64,000 bases of DNA, taken from NCBI GenBank assembly GCA_002371615.1, contig DFGA01000043.1:51724-115723 (forward strand), written 5' to 3'. The stretch comes from Lachnospiraceae bacterium UBA3762. GTDB taxonomy: Bacteria > Bacillota > Clostridia > Lachnospirales > Lachnospiraceae. The position numbers and the translations under genes are program-made. Below, one piece after another: positions 36,460-43,534 of this stretch; positions within the stretch are counted from its first letter, which is position 1; each line of letters begins with the position of its first letter. Under the pieces are notes generated by a model. That model was not told the origin of the DNA, made no database searches, and worked only from the letters and a program-made list of their open reading frames with translations.

Positions 36460-36559
36460 CCATCAATACTTGAGAGCCACGCCATTCAAAGTCCACTTCG
36501 TGGAGGCGTGGCCTACGTGCTGCAAAGTTTTCATAGAAAACTTTACACCATCAATACTT
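36460..36559. repeat. Palindrome-rich segment flanked by 12-bp direct repeats
   Basis: CCATCAATACTT occurs at 36460-36471 and again at 36548-36559. Between the copies are two inverted repeats: GCCACGCC/GGCGTGGC (36476-36483 with 36505-36512) with an inner CCAC/GTGG, and a perfect AAAGTTTTC/GAAAACTTT (36524-36532 with 36536-36544). The arrangement resembles a tiny non-autonomous insertion with a target duplication, or a nested operator of the RHH gene. The rest of the 315-base gap to the recombinase contains only an AT-rich stretch and an AAAGGAGG motif near 36693 that has no start codon behind it. Confidence 0.55.
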
Positions 36560-36710
36560 TAAAAATCGCCATAATTGAGAAATACGTCATTTTGACGCAC
36601 GTTGATATACAATTTGGCGCACCAAAGTACATTTTAAGATCAGAATATGATATGATTCTAAAATGAACTTAAAATAAGTACACAATTATTTAAAGGAGGA
36701 CGGACATACA

Positions 36711-36727
36711 GTTTCTTATTGCCTACT
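36711..36727 (+). repeat. Left inverted repeat flanking the serine recombinase
   Basis: GTTTCTTATTGCCTACT is the reverse complement of the sequence at 37380-37396 with one mismatch in 17 bases. It lies 36 bases before the recombinase start, a typical place for an invertase recombination site. Confidence 0.8.
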
Positions 36728-36763
36728 TTATATAGATTCAGTAAATAAAAAGGAGGCAGAAAC

Positions 36764-37381
36764 ATGTGTAAATATGGTTATGTAAGAGTTTCATCAAAGG
36801 ATCAGAATCCTGAAAGACAGTTGGAGGCATTATTGAAATATGGTGTTGCCGAAAAGGACATCTATACGGATAAGGTGTCGGGAAAAGATTTCAACCGTCC
36901 CCGGTATAAGGCTCTGATTCGAAAAATGAGCAGAGGTGACATCCTTGTAGTTAAGAGTATAGACAGGCTGGGAAGGAACTATGAGGAGATTATTGATCAA
37001 TGGCGGTATTTGTGCAGAAAAAAAGGGATTGACATAGAAGTAATTGAGTTTCCTTTATTAAACACCAATCAAACGAGGGATGGACTGACAGGGACGTTTA
37101 TTTCGGATATAACTCTGCAGATACTCGCTTATCTGGCACAGACGGAGCGGGAATTTATTAAACAAAGACAATCAGAGGGAATAGCGATAGCTAAGGCGAA
37201 AGGAATTCGGTTTGGAGCAAAACGTATAGAAACTCCGGAATGTTTTGAGAACAGTTACACATTATGGAAAGCAGGACAGATATCATCCAGAAAAGCAGCA
37301 GAGCTTTCGGGAATGAGCCATTCAACATTCTACCGCAGATGCAGTGAACTCGATAAAGAACAGAATATTTGTTTCAAATAG
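36764..37381 (+). CDS. Serine recombinase (resolvase/invertase family)
   Basis: A 205-residue small serine recombinase. The catalytic serine is S10 in GYVRVSSKDQ, the second motif DRLGRNYEEI lies near residue 68, and the C-terminal 45 residues form a helix-turn-helix (ISSRKAAELSGMSHSTFYRR). Size and layout match Hin/Gin-type invertases and Tn3 resolvases. AAAGGAGG precedes the ATG. The gene is enclosed by 17-bp inverted repeats about 650 bp apart and stands immediately upstream of the exopolysaccharide operon, so a self-inverting switch is the leading idea. Confidence 0.9.
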   Translation: MCKYGYVRVSSKDQNPERQLEALLKYGVAEKDIYTDKVSGKDFNRPRYKALIRKMSRGDILVVKSIDRLGRNYEEIIDQWRYLCRKKGIDIEVIEFPLLNTNQTRDGLTGTFISDITLQILAYLAQTEREFIKQRQSEGIAIAKAKGIRFGAKRIETPECFENSYTLWKAGQISSRKAAELSGMSHSTFYRRCSELDKEQNICFK

Positions 37382-37396
37382 TAGACAATAAGAAAC
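37380..37396 (-). repeat. Right inverted repeat flanking the serine recombinase
   Basis: AGTAGACAATAAGAAAC is the inverted copy (16 of 17 bases) of 36711-36727. It begins at the stop codon of the recombinase gene, so the repeats enclose the whole gene and its ribosome site. Confidence 0.8.
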
Positions 37397-37475
37397 ATCA
37401 CATTATCATAACACGTCCTTAAAAATCACCCACACAATTATAAACCACAACGAGTATATCACAATATGTTTCGAA

Positions 37476-38225
37476 ATGTCTACTTTGCGAAACAGCATTC
37501 ATGGTTCAGAAATGGTCGATATTCATTGTCATTTATTATATGGAGTTGATGACGGCGCAACATCGTTTCAGGTATCTTCGATAATGCTTGATGAGGCTGC
37601 GGCACAGGGGATAACCGATATCATCTTAACGCCTCACTACAGAAAAGGGATGTTCCCTTACGACAATGAAAATATAGCGAATAATTATGAAACCATAAAA
37701 AAAGTTGCCGACAGCAATGGCATAAAACTGTATCTGGGATGCGAGTATCATGCAGACAGTGATATGATCCCACACCTTAGGGAAGGAAGAGTTAAGACTC
37801 TAGCCGGATCAGATTATGTACTCGTGGAATACAGTCATGACAGTACTTATCTGCAGGTAAGGAACAGCCTGGAGGAACTCATTTCAAATGGCTATATTCC
37901 TGTTATTGCTCATGCTGAAAGATACCGGATCATACAGAAAGATCCGGGGACGGCGGGACAGTTTCGAGAGATGGGCGCAAAGATACAGCTTAATGCTGAC
38001 AGCATATTAGGAATTGATGGCAGCTTGCCAAGAAGGGTCTGCAAGAGATTACTGAAGAACTCGCTTGCAGATATTGTTGCGTCTGACAGTCACGGAACGC
38101 TTTCAAGAAAATGCAACATTTCAGAATGCAGAAAATATATAACAAAAAAATACGGTGAGTACTACGCGGAAAAGTTATTTGTTTTAAATCCGGGGAAAAT
38201 CATTGCCGTACGGAGTGGTAATTGA
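37476..38225 (+). CDS. CpsB/CapC-type protein-tyrosine phosphatase
   Basis: A 249-residue PHP-fold, metal-dependent phosphatase of the CpsB/YwqE family that dephosphorylates the CpsD tyrosine kinase. The metal motif VDIHCHLLYGVDDG lies at 14-27, and the further ligands appear in TPHY, EYH, HAERY and SDSHG. There is no good ribosome site before the ATG at 37476; the ATG at 37512 is an alternative. It is the first gene of the exopolysaccharide locus and overlaps cpsC by four bases. Confidence 0.92.
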   Translation: MSTLRNSIHGSEMVDIHCHLLYGVDDGATSFQVSSIMLDEAAAQGITDIILTPHYRKGMFPYDNENIANNYETIKKVADSNGIKLYLGCEYHADSDMIPHLREGRVKTLAGSDYVLVEYSHDSTYLQVRNSLEELISNGYIPVIAHAERYRIIQKDPGTAGQFREMGAKIQLNADSILGIDGSLPRRVCKRLLKNSLADIVASDSHGTLSRKCNISECRKYITKKYGEYYAEKLFVLNPGKIIAVRSGN

Positions 38226-38920
38226 ACAATACTAAATCAACAAGAGACGTTATAGAGATAGATCTGGGAGAACTCCTGTATGAACTGCTGATGCACTGGA
38301 AAGCTTTGCTTATATCGGCAATGCTTGCAGCAATCATAGGGTTTGGGTACAGATATTATCTTGTAAATGATATGTACGAGTCTAATGCTCTGCTATATGT
38401 ACTGACAAAGAGTACATCAATCACAAGCCTGGCAGATCTGCAGACCGGTGCCAACCTGACCCAGGATTATCTGATAGTAACAAAGGACAGACCGGTCCTT
38501 GAAAAAGTTATCGGATACTTAAGCTTGCCGGAAGATTACGAGGAGCTTGAGAAAAAGGTGGAGGTAAGTAACCCGACCAATACACGATTCATCCAAATTG
38601 CAGTCAGGGATGAGGATCCTGAAAGGGCAAAAGTCATATGCGACCAGATTGCGAATGTAGCTGCATCATTTATAGCAGAGAAAATGGATCAGGACCCGCC
38701 TACATTTGTGAAGGGCGGTTATTCTGATGGGAAGCCTGTAAACCATGGAGTGATTTTTTTTACATGTGCCGGTTTTGCTGCCGGATTTGTAATTGCTGCC
38801 GGGATCATAGCACTGCGCTTCATATTTAACGATGATGTAACTACTCCTGAGGATATTGAAAACAAGGTAGGACTGAGGGTTCTTGCCTCTCTGCCTATAG
38901 ATGAAGAAGAGGAACTTTGA
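38222..38920 (+). CDS. Wzz/CpsC-type chain-length and kinase-activator protein
   Basis: A 232-residue membrane protein with two helices (about 28-48 and 175-198) enclosing an extracytoplasmic Wzz domain, and a C-terminal cytoplasmic tail that activates the separate CpsD kinase, as in Gram-positive capsule systems. It starts with TTG overlapping the cpsB stop. It controls polymer length and export together with CpsD. Confidence 0.9.
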   Translation: MNNTKSTRDVIEIDLGELLYELLMHWKALLISAMLAAIIGFGYRYYLVNDMYESNALLYVLTKSTSITSLADLQTGANLTQDYLIVTKDRPVLEKVIGYLSLPEDYEELEKKVEVSNPTNTRFIQIAVRDEDPERAKVICDQIANVAASFIAEKMDQDPPTFVKGGYSDGKPVNHGVIFFTCAGFAAGFVIAAGIIALRFIFNDDVTTPEDIENKVGLRVLASLPIDEEEEL

Positions 38921-39778
38921 GTGATGCAGGAAGTAAGCCTTAATGAGATAAAGAAGCAGAGTAATTCCATGAGAGAGGCTCTTCGCGAATTACGTACGAA
39001 TATAAGATTCTGCGGTGATGACATAAAGACTATATTGTTTACGAGTGTTGCACCTAATGAAGGCAAGAGTACGGTTGTTATGGATCTTGCGAGATCCATG
39101 ATAGAGTCCGGTAACAAGATACTTATCATAGATTCTGACATGAGAAAATCAGTACTTGTAGGCAGGCATAGGGCAAGAAGTCTTGACGGGAAACAGATAA
39201 TGGGTTTGTCTCATTTTCTGTCCGGGCAGAACAGCCTGGAAGAAGTTATATATCAGACACAGTTTCCCAATCTTCTTATCATGTTTGCGGGACCTTCTGT
39301 TGTTAACCCGACAGAACTTCTGGAGAACAGGTACTATTCCGAAATGATCCGGTCTATGAGAGATGTGTTCGACTATATACTGATTGACTGTGCACCCCTG
39401 GGTGCAGCTATAGATGCCGCTGTCATAGCCAAGGAGTGTGACGGCGCCGTGATCGTGATATCACAGGGAGAGGTCTCCAGTAAGTCTGTTGTAACTATCA
39501 AGAAGCAACTTGAGGCTGCGGATGTCAGGATACTCGGAGCTGTTCTTAATAAGGTTGATGTCAAAAAGACCGGGTACTACGGCAAGTATTACGGATCATA
39601 TTACGGTAAGTACTACGGAAGAACAGGTTCGGGCAATAATTCACCAAAGCGGGACCTTGCCAATGAAGTGAATATGATAAACAACCTAGAGGAGATTAAG
39701 AAAGCCTCTCAAAAAATAGAAAAGGATAAGGATGCGGAAAATGGCGAAGATTCGGTCACGGAGAATAGCGGAAACTAA
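38921..39778 (+). CDS. CpsD/CapB-type bacterial tyrosine kinase
   Basis: A 285-residue cytoplasmic BY-kinase. Walker A is APNEGKST (near 45-52), Walker A' is LIIDSDMRKS, and Walker B is YILIDCAP. A tyrosine cluster for autophosphorylation, GYYGKYYGSYYGKYYG, lies near 222-237, followed by a polar tail. GTG and ATG stand next to each other at the start. It forms the regulatory unit of polymer synthesis with CpsB and CpsC. Confidence 0.93.
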   Translation: MMQEVSLNEIKKQSNSMREALRELRTNIRFCGDDIKTILFTSVAPNEGKSTVVMDLARSMIESGNKILIIDSDMRKSVLVGRHRARSLDGKQIMGLSHFLSGQNSLEEVIYQTQFPNLLIMFAGPSVVNPTELLENRYYSEMIRSMRDVFDYILIDCAPLGAAIDAAVIAKECDGAVIVISQGEVSSKSVVTIKKQLEAADVRILGAVLNKVDVKKTGYYGKYYGSYYGKYYGRTGSGNNSPKRDLANEVNMINNLEEIKKASQKIEKDKDAENGEDSVTENSGN

Positions 39779-40907
39779 AAAGTCCCGCAAGAGGATCAAG
39801 ATAAATGCTGTTACGGTATGGCTGATAATTGAAGGTATCGCAGTGGTCGCTGTTTTTGCCGGGGCAGTTGTCAGAAATGTATACGGAGAGAGTAAAAGTG
39901 ATGAGCCGACGTATCAGATTCCGGAATCAGAGGCGGTAACGCAAACGGATATTACTGATATAAAGCTTCCCACTGATCTTCTCGCCGAAAGCGGGTCGGA
40001 AGATGGAGAAGCGTTCTCGGGTGATGTTTATGAGTTGAATTACTCAGAGGATGTTATGACCAGACTATCAGAGATGAGTGTAGAGCAGAAGGTTGATATG
40101 CTGTTTGTTACCACCCCTGAGGCTCTTACCGGCAAAGATAATGTGACAATAGCCGGAGATGTATTTAAGGACTCATATGGCAGTGACCCGGTAACAGGTC
40201 TGATTTTTGCGGACAGTAACTTCAAGACCGAAGAAGATGGGATAAAGATGCTCAGGACATTAAGAGGCTGGTCAAGAGATATAACCGGTATGAATGTTTT
40301 CATCGGATATCAGGGCGAAATGACTGATGCAGCCGAACTGTCGGAAAGAGGTATTAATCTGTACTGTGTTGACTATGATGATGAGAACGCTCCGGATCTT
40401 CTGACATCCGCAAGTGAAAATCATATGCTTGCGGCATATGTAGCCCCTATAGAGGCAGCCCTTTCTGTGGATGAGGAAGGTGTGTTCTACATAGCAAAGA
40501 CCGAAGATGTGACGACTATCACGGAAGCAATCAGCAACGGCAGAACATTCCTGTACATGACGGAGGATATTTCCGGCATTCGCGATCAGCTGACGGAGGC
40601 AGTAAACCAGGGGAGCATAGCGGATAAAGCTCTTGATAAAGCAGCCGGATATGCCATCACGTTGCGACAGACACTTACCGATATGAGACCGGAGGATATG
40701 GAAAAAGAGGCGGAGCCGACAGAGGAACCGGCAAAACCTGCAGCTTCAAGCAAAAAAAGTACACCTAAGAAGGAGATGACCCCAGAAGAGCAGGCAGCAG
40801 CCGCAGCTGCGGAAATGCAGAAACAGGCCGAGTCAGCTTTGAAGGAACTCCAGAAGCAGGCGGAAGCTGCGGCAAAGGCAGCCACTGAGGCAGCCGGCGG
40901 ACAGTAG
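39732..40907 (+). CDS. Membrane-anchored GH3-like protein without evident catalytic domain completeness
   Basis: A 391-residue protein with a basic N-terminus, one membrane helix (near 26-48) and an extracytoplasmic domain. The run LSEMSVEQKVDMLFVTTPEAL, then GLIFADSNFK, MLRTLRGWSRDI and VFIGYQGE follows the order of the N-terminal barrel of family 3 glycosidases (MTLEEKVGQ, GGIILF, PLLIAVDQEGG), but the usual catalytic KHFPGHG and nucleophile Asp segments are not visible. The C-terminal 70 residues are Ala/Glu/Lys-rich coiled coil. A sugar-binding pseudo-enzyme in polymer assembly is inferred. It overlaps cpsD by 47 bases. Confidence 0.6.
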   Translation: MRKMAKIRSRRIAETKKSRKRIKINAVTVWLIIEGIAVVAVFAGAVVRNVYGESKSDEPTYQIPESEAVTQTDITDIKLPTDLLAESGSEDGEAFSGDVYELNYSEDVMTRLSEMSVEQKVDMLFVTTPEALTGKDNVTIAGDVFKDSYGSDPVTGLIFADSNFKTEEDGIKMLRTLRGWSRDITGMNVFIGYQGEMTDAAELSERGINLYCVDYDDENAPDLLTSASENHMLAAYVAPIEAALSVDEEGVFYIAKTEDVTTITEAISNGRTFLYMTEDISGIRDQLTEAVNQGSIADKALDKAAGYAITLRQTLTDMRPEDMEKEAEPTEEPAKPAASSKKSTPKKEMTPEEQAAAAAAEMQKQAESALKELQKQAEAAAKAATEAAGGQ

Positions 40908-40913
40908 GAAAAT

Positions 40914-41993
40914 ATGATGAACAGAAAAAGTATCGCGATAATTGCTGGCGGAGCAGCAGTGGCTCTTGGGGTAGCAGGACTGATACTGTGGATATACTTC
41001 GCTCCGGGAGCGGAGGAGACCAGGGCTTCAGAAAGTGTATATGAACAGACTGAAATGACAAGTTCTGCCAAGGAGCAGGAAGCAGACCCTGCTGAACCGT
41101 CGCAGGACATTAGGATAATAACAACGCTTGATGATTTTGGCGAAGAAAAATGGGACGAAGGGATCATCTGCTATAAGGACAGGTATTACAAATATAATGA
41201 CAATCTCCAGAACTACCTGTTCATGGGAATAGATAATGACAACATAGCAAGAACGGCACCGGATGGTATAAGCGGCGGTCAGTCCGATGCTATGTTTGTA
41301 TTGGCTCTTGATAACGAAAAACGTGAAGTGTCGATTGTAGCGATCAATCGGAATACCATTGTTCCGGTTGATGTATATGATGAGGAAGGAAACTTCCTGC
41401 TGCAGATGGATCTGCAGATTTGCCTGCAGCATGGATATGGTGACGGAATGAAGCTCTCGTGTATGAGGGCAGTGGAGGCGGTGGACAGGCTCCTTCGTAA
41501 CATTCCGATTACCGGATACATGTCACTCAACATGGGCGGACTCCCGGCGGTAAACGATGCAATAGGAGGAATAGAACTGACAGCTCTTGAAGGCATAAGG
41601 CGTGGAGATGTATCTATTCAGCAGGGTGAGACGTTAACACTTAACGGCGAACAGGCATATGCGTATCTTCGAACACGGGATGTTGACGAATTTGCATCTG
41701 CCAACGGAAGACTCATGAGGCAGGAGCAGTATATCAAAGCATTCGTGGCAAAACTTCTGAAAGATCCAGCCCTTGCAAACAAGATATATGAGGCCGGCAA
41801 AGATTATATGGTAGCTTCCATTGATCTGCCAAAACTCATCAAGAGCGCTCAGGATATGACATTTACAGATGACCGGATGTACACCATCGAAGGCGAGACC
41901 GAATTCAAGGACAGCTTTGAGAGATATAACGTTGATGAGGAAGCGCTGATCGACCTCATCATTAAGGTCTTCTATGAGGAGACTACACTTTAA
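40914..41993 (+). CDS. LytR-CpsA-Psr (LCP) family glycan ligase
   Basis: A 359-residue membrane-anchored protein with an N-terminal helix (about 5-28) and an extracytoplasmic LCP domain. NYLFMGIDN, SGGQSDAMFVLALD, VSIVAINRNTIVPV and AYAYLRTRDVDEFASANGRLMRQEQYIKAF match the Asp and Arg pocket that handles polyprenyl-pyrophosphate. LCP enzymes attach wall polymers and capsule to peptidoglycan, which fits the exopolysaccharide locus. Confidence 0.92.
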   Translation: MMNRKSIAIIAGGAAVALGVAGLILWIYFAPGAEETRASESVYEQTEMTSSAKEQEADPAEPSQDIRIITTLDDFGEEKWDEGIICYKDRYYKYNDNLQNYLFMGIDNDNIARTAPDGISGGQSDAMFVLALDNEKREVSIVAINRNTIVPVDVYDEEGNFLLQMDLQICLQHGYGDGMKLSCMRAVEAVDRLLRNIPITGYMSLNMGGLPAVNDAIGGIELTALEGIRRGDVSIQQGETLTLNGEQAYAYLRTRDVDEFASANGRLMRQEQYIKAFVAKLLKDPALANKIYEAGKDYMVASIDLPKLIKSAQDMTFTDDRMYTIEGETEFKDSFERYNVDEEALIDLIIKVFYEETTL

Positions 41994-42090
41994 TATCTAG
42001 CCGTAAATGGCTTGAAATACAAAAGGTCGCTCGGCATTAGGCCCTCGACATATACCACATGAAAAACCCGAGAAAGGAGGGATGTGTCCA

Positions 42091-42651
42091 ATGAGCAAGA
42101 AAATTGTTTCATTAGTGACTGCCGCAATGGTTATGGCTGCAACAGCCGTTCCGGTATTTGCAGCAAGTCCCAGCACAGCAACAGTTGTCAGCACGCCTGT
42201 AACAGTTTCCACATCAGTTGCAGCTGCCAAGGGATACGCTGTATCAGCTGCGGAAGCGCAGGCAACGGCTACAACACCTGAACAGGCAGTCGCACTTGCG
42301 TCAACAGCTGCTGTTAATACAGCAGGAGTTGCTACAGGTGCAGCAGCACCCGCTGTAGTAGCTCTGGCCAAGCTTGACATCCTCAAGGATGCCAATGTTC
42401 AGCAGGCAATCATCAAGAACGGAGGCACAGGTGTTATCGTTGCTTCCCAGCTTATTGCAAATGCTGACGGCAGCACAGGCACAAAGAGGGTAAGCCTTAC
42501 TGTTGCAATGACAGCACCCGGAGAGAAAGTCACCATTCTTTACTATGTACCCGGTGATCCCACTCCCAAGGTACTTACAGCAACAGTCGGAAGAGCTGGA
42601 ACTATCAGTGTCAGACTTCCGATCCCTTGCGTTTACAACGTAGTTAAATAA
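42091..42651 (+). CDS. Small secreted Ala/Thr/Val-rich protein
   Basis: A 186-residue exported protein with a signal peptide (MSKKIVSLVTAAMVMAATAVPVFA). The mature part begins with an Ala/Thr/Ser/Val-rich low-complexity stretch of about 80 residues and ends in a beta-rich domain of about 90 residues (RVSLTVAMTAPGEKVTILYYVPGD). AAAGGAGG at 42073-42080 favours ATG 42091 over 42082. I do not recognise the family. Its place between the LCP ligase and the LoaP leader suggests a surface protein made with the polymer. Confidence 0.65.
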   Translation: MSKKIVSLVTAAMVMAATAVPVFAASPSTATVVSTPVTVSTSVAAAKGYAVSAAEAQATATTPEQAVALASTAAVNTAGVATGAAAPAVVALAKLDILKDANVQQAIIKNGGTGVIVASQLIANADGSTGTKRVSLTVAMTAPGEKVTILYYVPGDPTPKVLTATVGRAGTISVRLPIPCVYNVVK

Positions 42652-42992
42652 GCAAAATCGTTAATATCTATTAAGACATAATGTACTAGTACAAATCATG
42701 TGGTAGATAATCGCAGTCCTAAACGGCTGCGGTAGCAGGAGGCTCCGGTTGCGGTAGACCGTAACCGGGGTGACTGCTACAGTAAACGTTATCATATTCG
42801 TTCACTGTATTTAAGACCCCGGATATCCGGACGACTCCCGTAGGAGCGGCGGATGGAAAGGAAGAACATATTGTTTCGCGGATAGGGAAGTAACACTTCC
42901 TATGGCGAAGCATACCCTAAGTGTAGTTGTATGCACAGATTAAGTTACAGACTACAGATAAATGAAGAAGGAGCCGGGAGTGTGACTGACCT
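42652..42992 (+). promoter_or_regulatory. Structured leader before the LoaP-like antiterminator gene
   Basis: This 341-base gap holds no gene but many consecutive hairpins: CGCAGTC/GGCTGCG (42712-42718 with 42725-42731); a long stem GTAGCAG/CTGCTAC (42732-42738 with 42774-42780) with nested CTCCGGTT/AACCGGGG and CGG-TAGA-CCG; ACAGT-AACG/CGTT-ACTGT (42779-42808); the palindrome CCGGATATCCGG (42819-42830); ACTCC/GGAG; GGAAGT/ACTTCC (42886-42900); and GCATAC/GTATGC (42910-42934). No T run follows any stem. It is a good candidate for the RNA recruitment element of the NusG-like LoaP protein encoded just after it. Confidence 0.6.
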
Positions 42993-43508
42993 ATGTGGTA
43001 TGTAATCTGGACCAAAACAAATACAGAAATATTGTTAAGAGATCAGATAAAACGCCGGGTATCTCCCGAAATATGTTCTGACTGCCGTGTTCTAACAAGA
43101 ACGGAGCAGCAAAAATGGAAAAAGGAAATAGTAAGTAAAACCAAACTTCTGTTTCCGGGGTATTTGTTTGTTGATACTAATGAGCCTGAAAAACTAAACA
43201 GCCTTATCAGGCAGATCAATATTTCCGATAACCACCCACGGGTCATAAAATCCGGAGATATTTATAAACCGATAACCGATACGGAAGAGGAAATACTAAA
43301 AAGCCTCGCCGGTAATGACGGTAACGTCGGGATTTCAACCGGAATTATAGAAAACAAAGTACTAAAAGTGATAGATGGTCCCCTAAAAGGGTTTGAAAAG
43401 TATATATATAAGATTGACAGATATAAGCGTAAAGCCTGGCTTGCAATGAGTCTGTTCGGTGAAGAGAGAATGTTCAGTGCGAGCTTAAATGTTATCAGGA
43501 AAGACTGA
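42993..43508 (+). CDS. LoaP/UpxY-type specialised NusG antitermination factor
   Basis: A 171-residue NusG paralogue. The NGN domain begins MWYVIWTKTNTE and contains KLLFPGYLFVDT; the C-terminal KOW domain includes GIIENKVLKVIDGPLKGFEKYI. LoaP proteins of Firmicutes bind RNA polymerase and a leader hairpin and let it read through terminators in long polysaccharide or antibiotic operons. Its position, behind a structured leader and before about 14 kb of polymer genes, fits this exactly. The GAAGGAG ribosome site sits about 20 bases upstream, somewhat far. Confidence 0.9.
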   Translation: MWYVIWTKTNTEILLRDQIKRRVSPEICSDCRVLTRTEQQKWKKEIVSKTKLLFPGYLFVDTNEPEKLNSLIRQINISDNHPRVIKSGDIYKPITDTEEEILKSLAGNDGNVGISTGIIENKVLKVIDGPLKGFEKYIYKIDRYKRKAWLAMSLFGEERMFSASLNVIRKD

Positions 43509-43534
43509 ATTTAAAGGATTAAATTATCCATAAT

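Noticed and set aside
36693..36700. AAAGGAGG as a ribosome site of a small gene before the left inverted repeat
   Set aside because: No ATG, GTG or TTG occurs at proper distance in the present orientation, and none appears in the modelled inverted orientation either.
42719..42913. Minus-strand open frame in the LoaP leader
   Set aside because: It has no ribosome site or family resemblance, and the stretch is filled with consecutive stem-loops.
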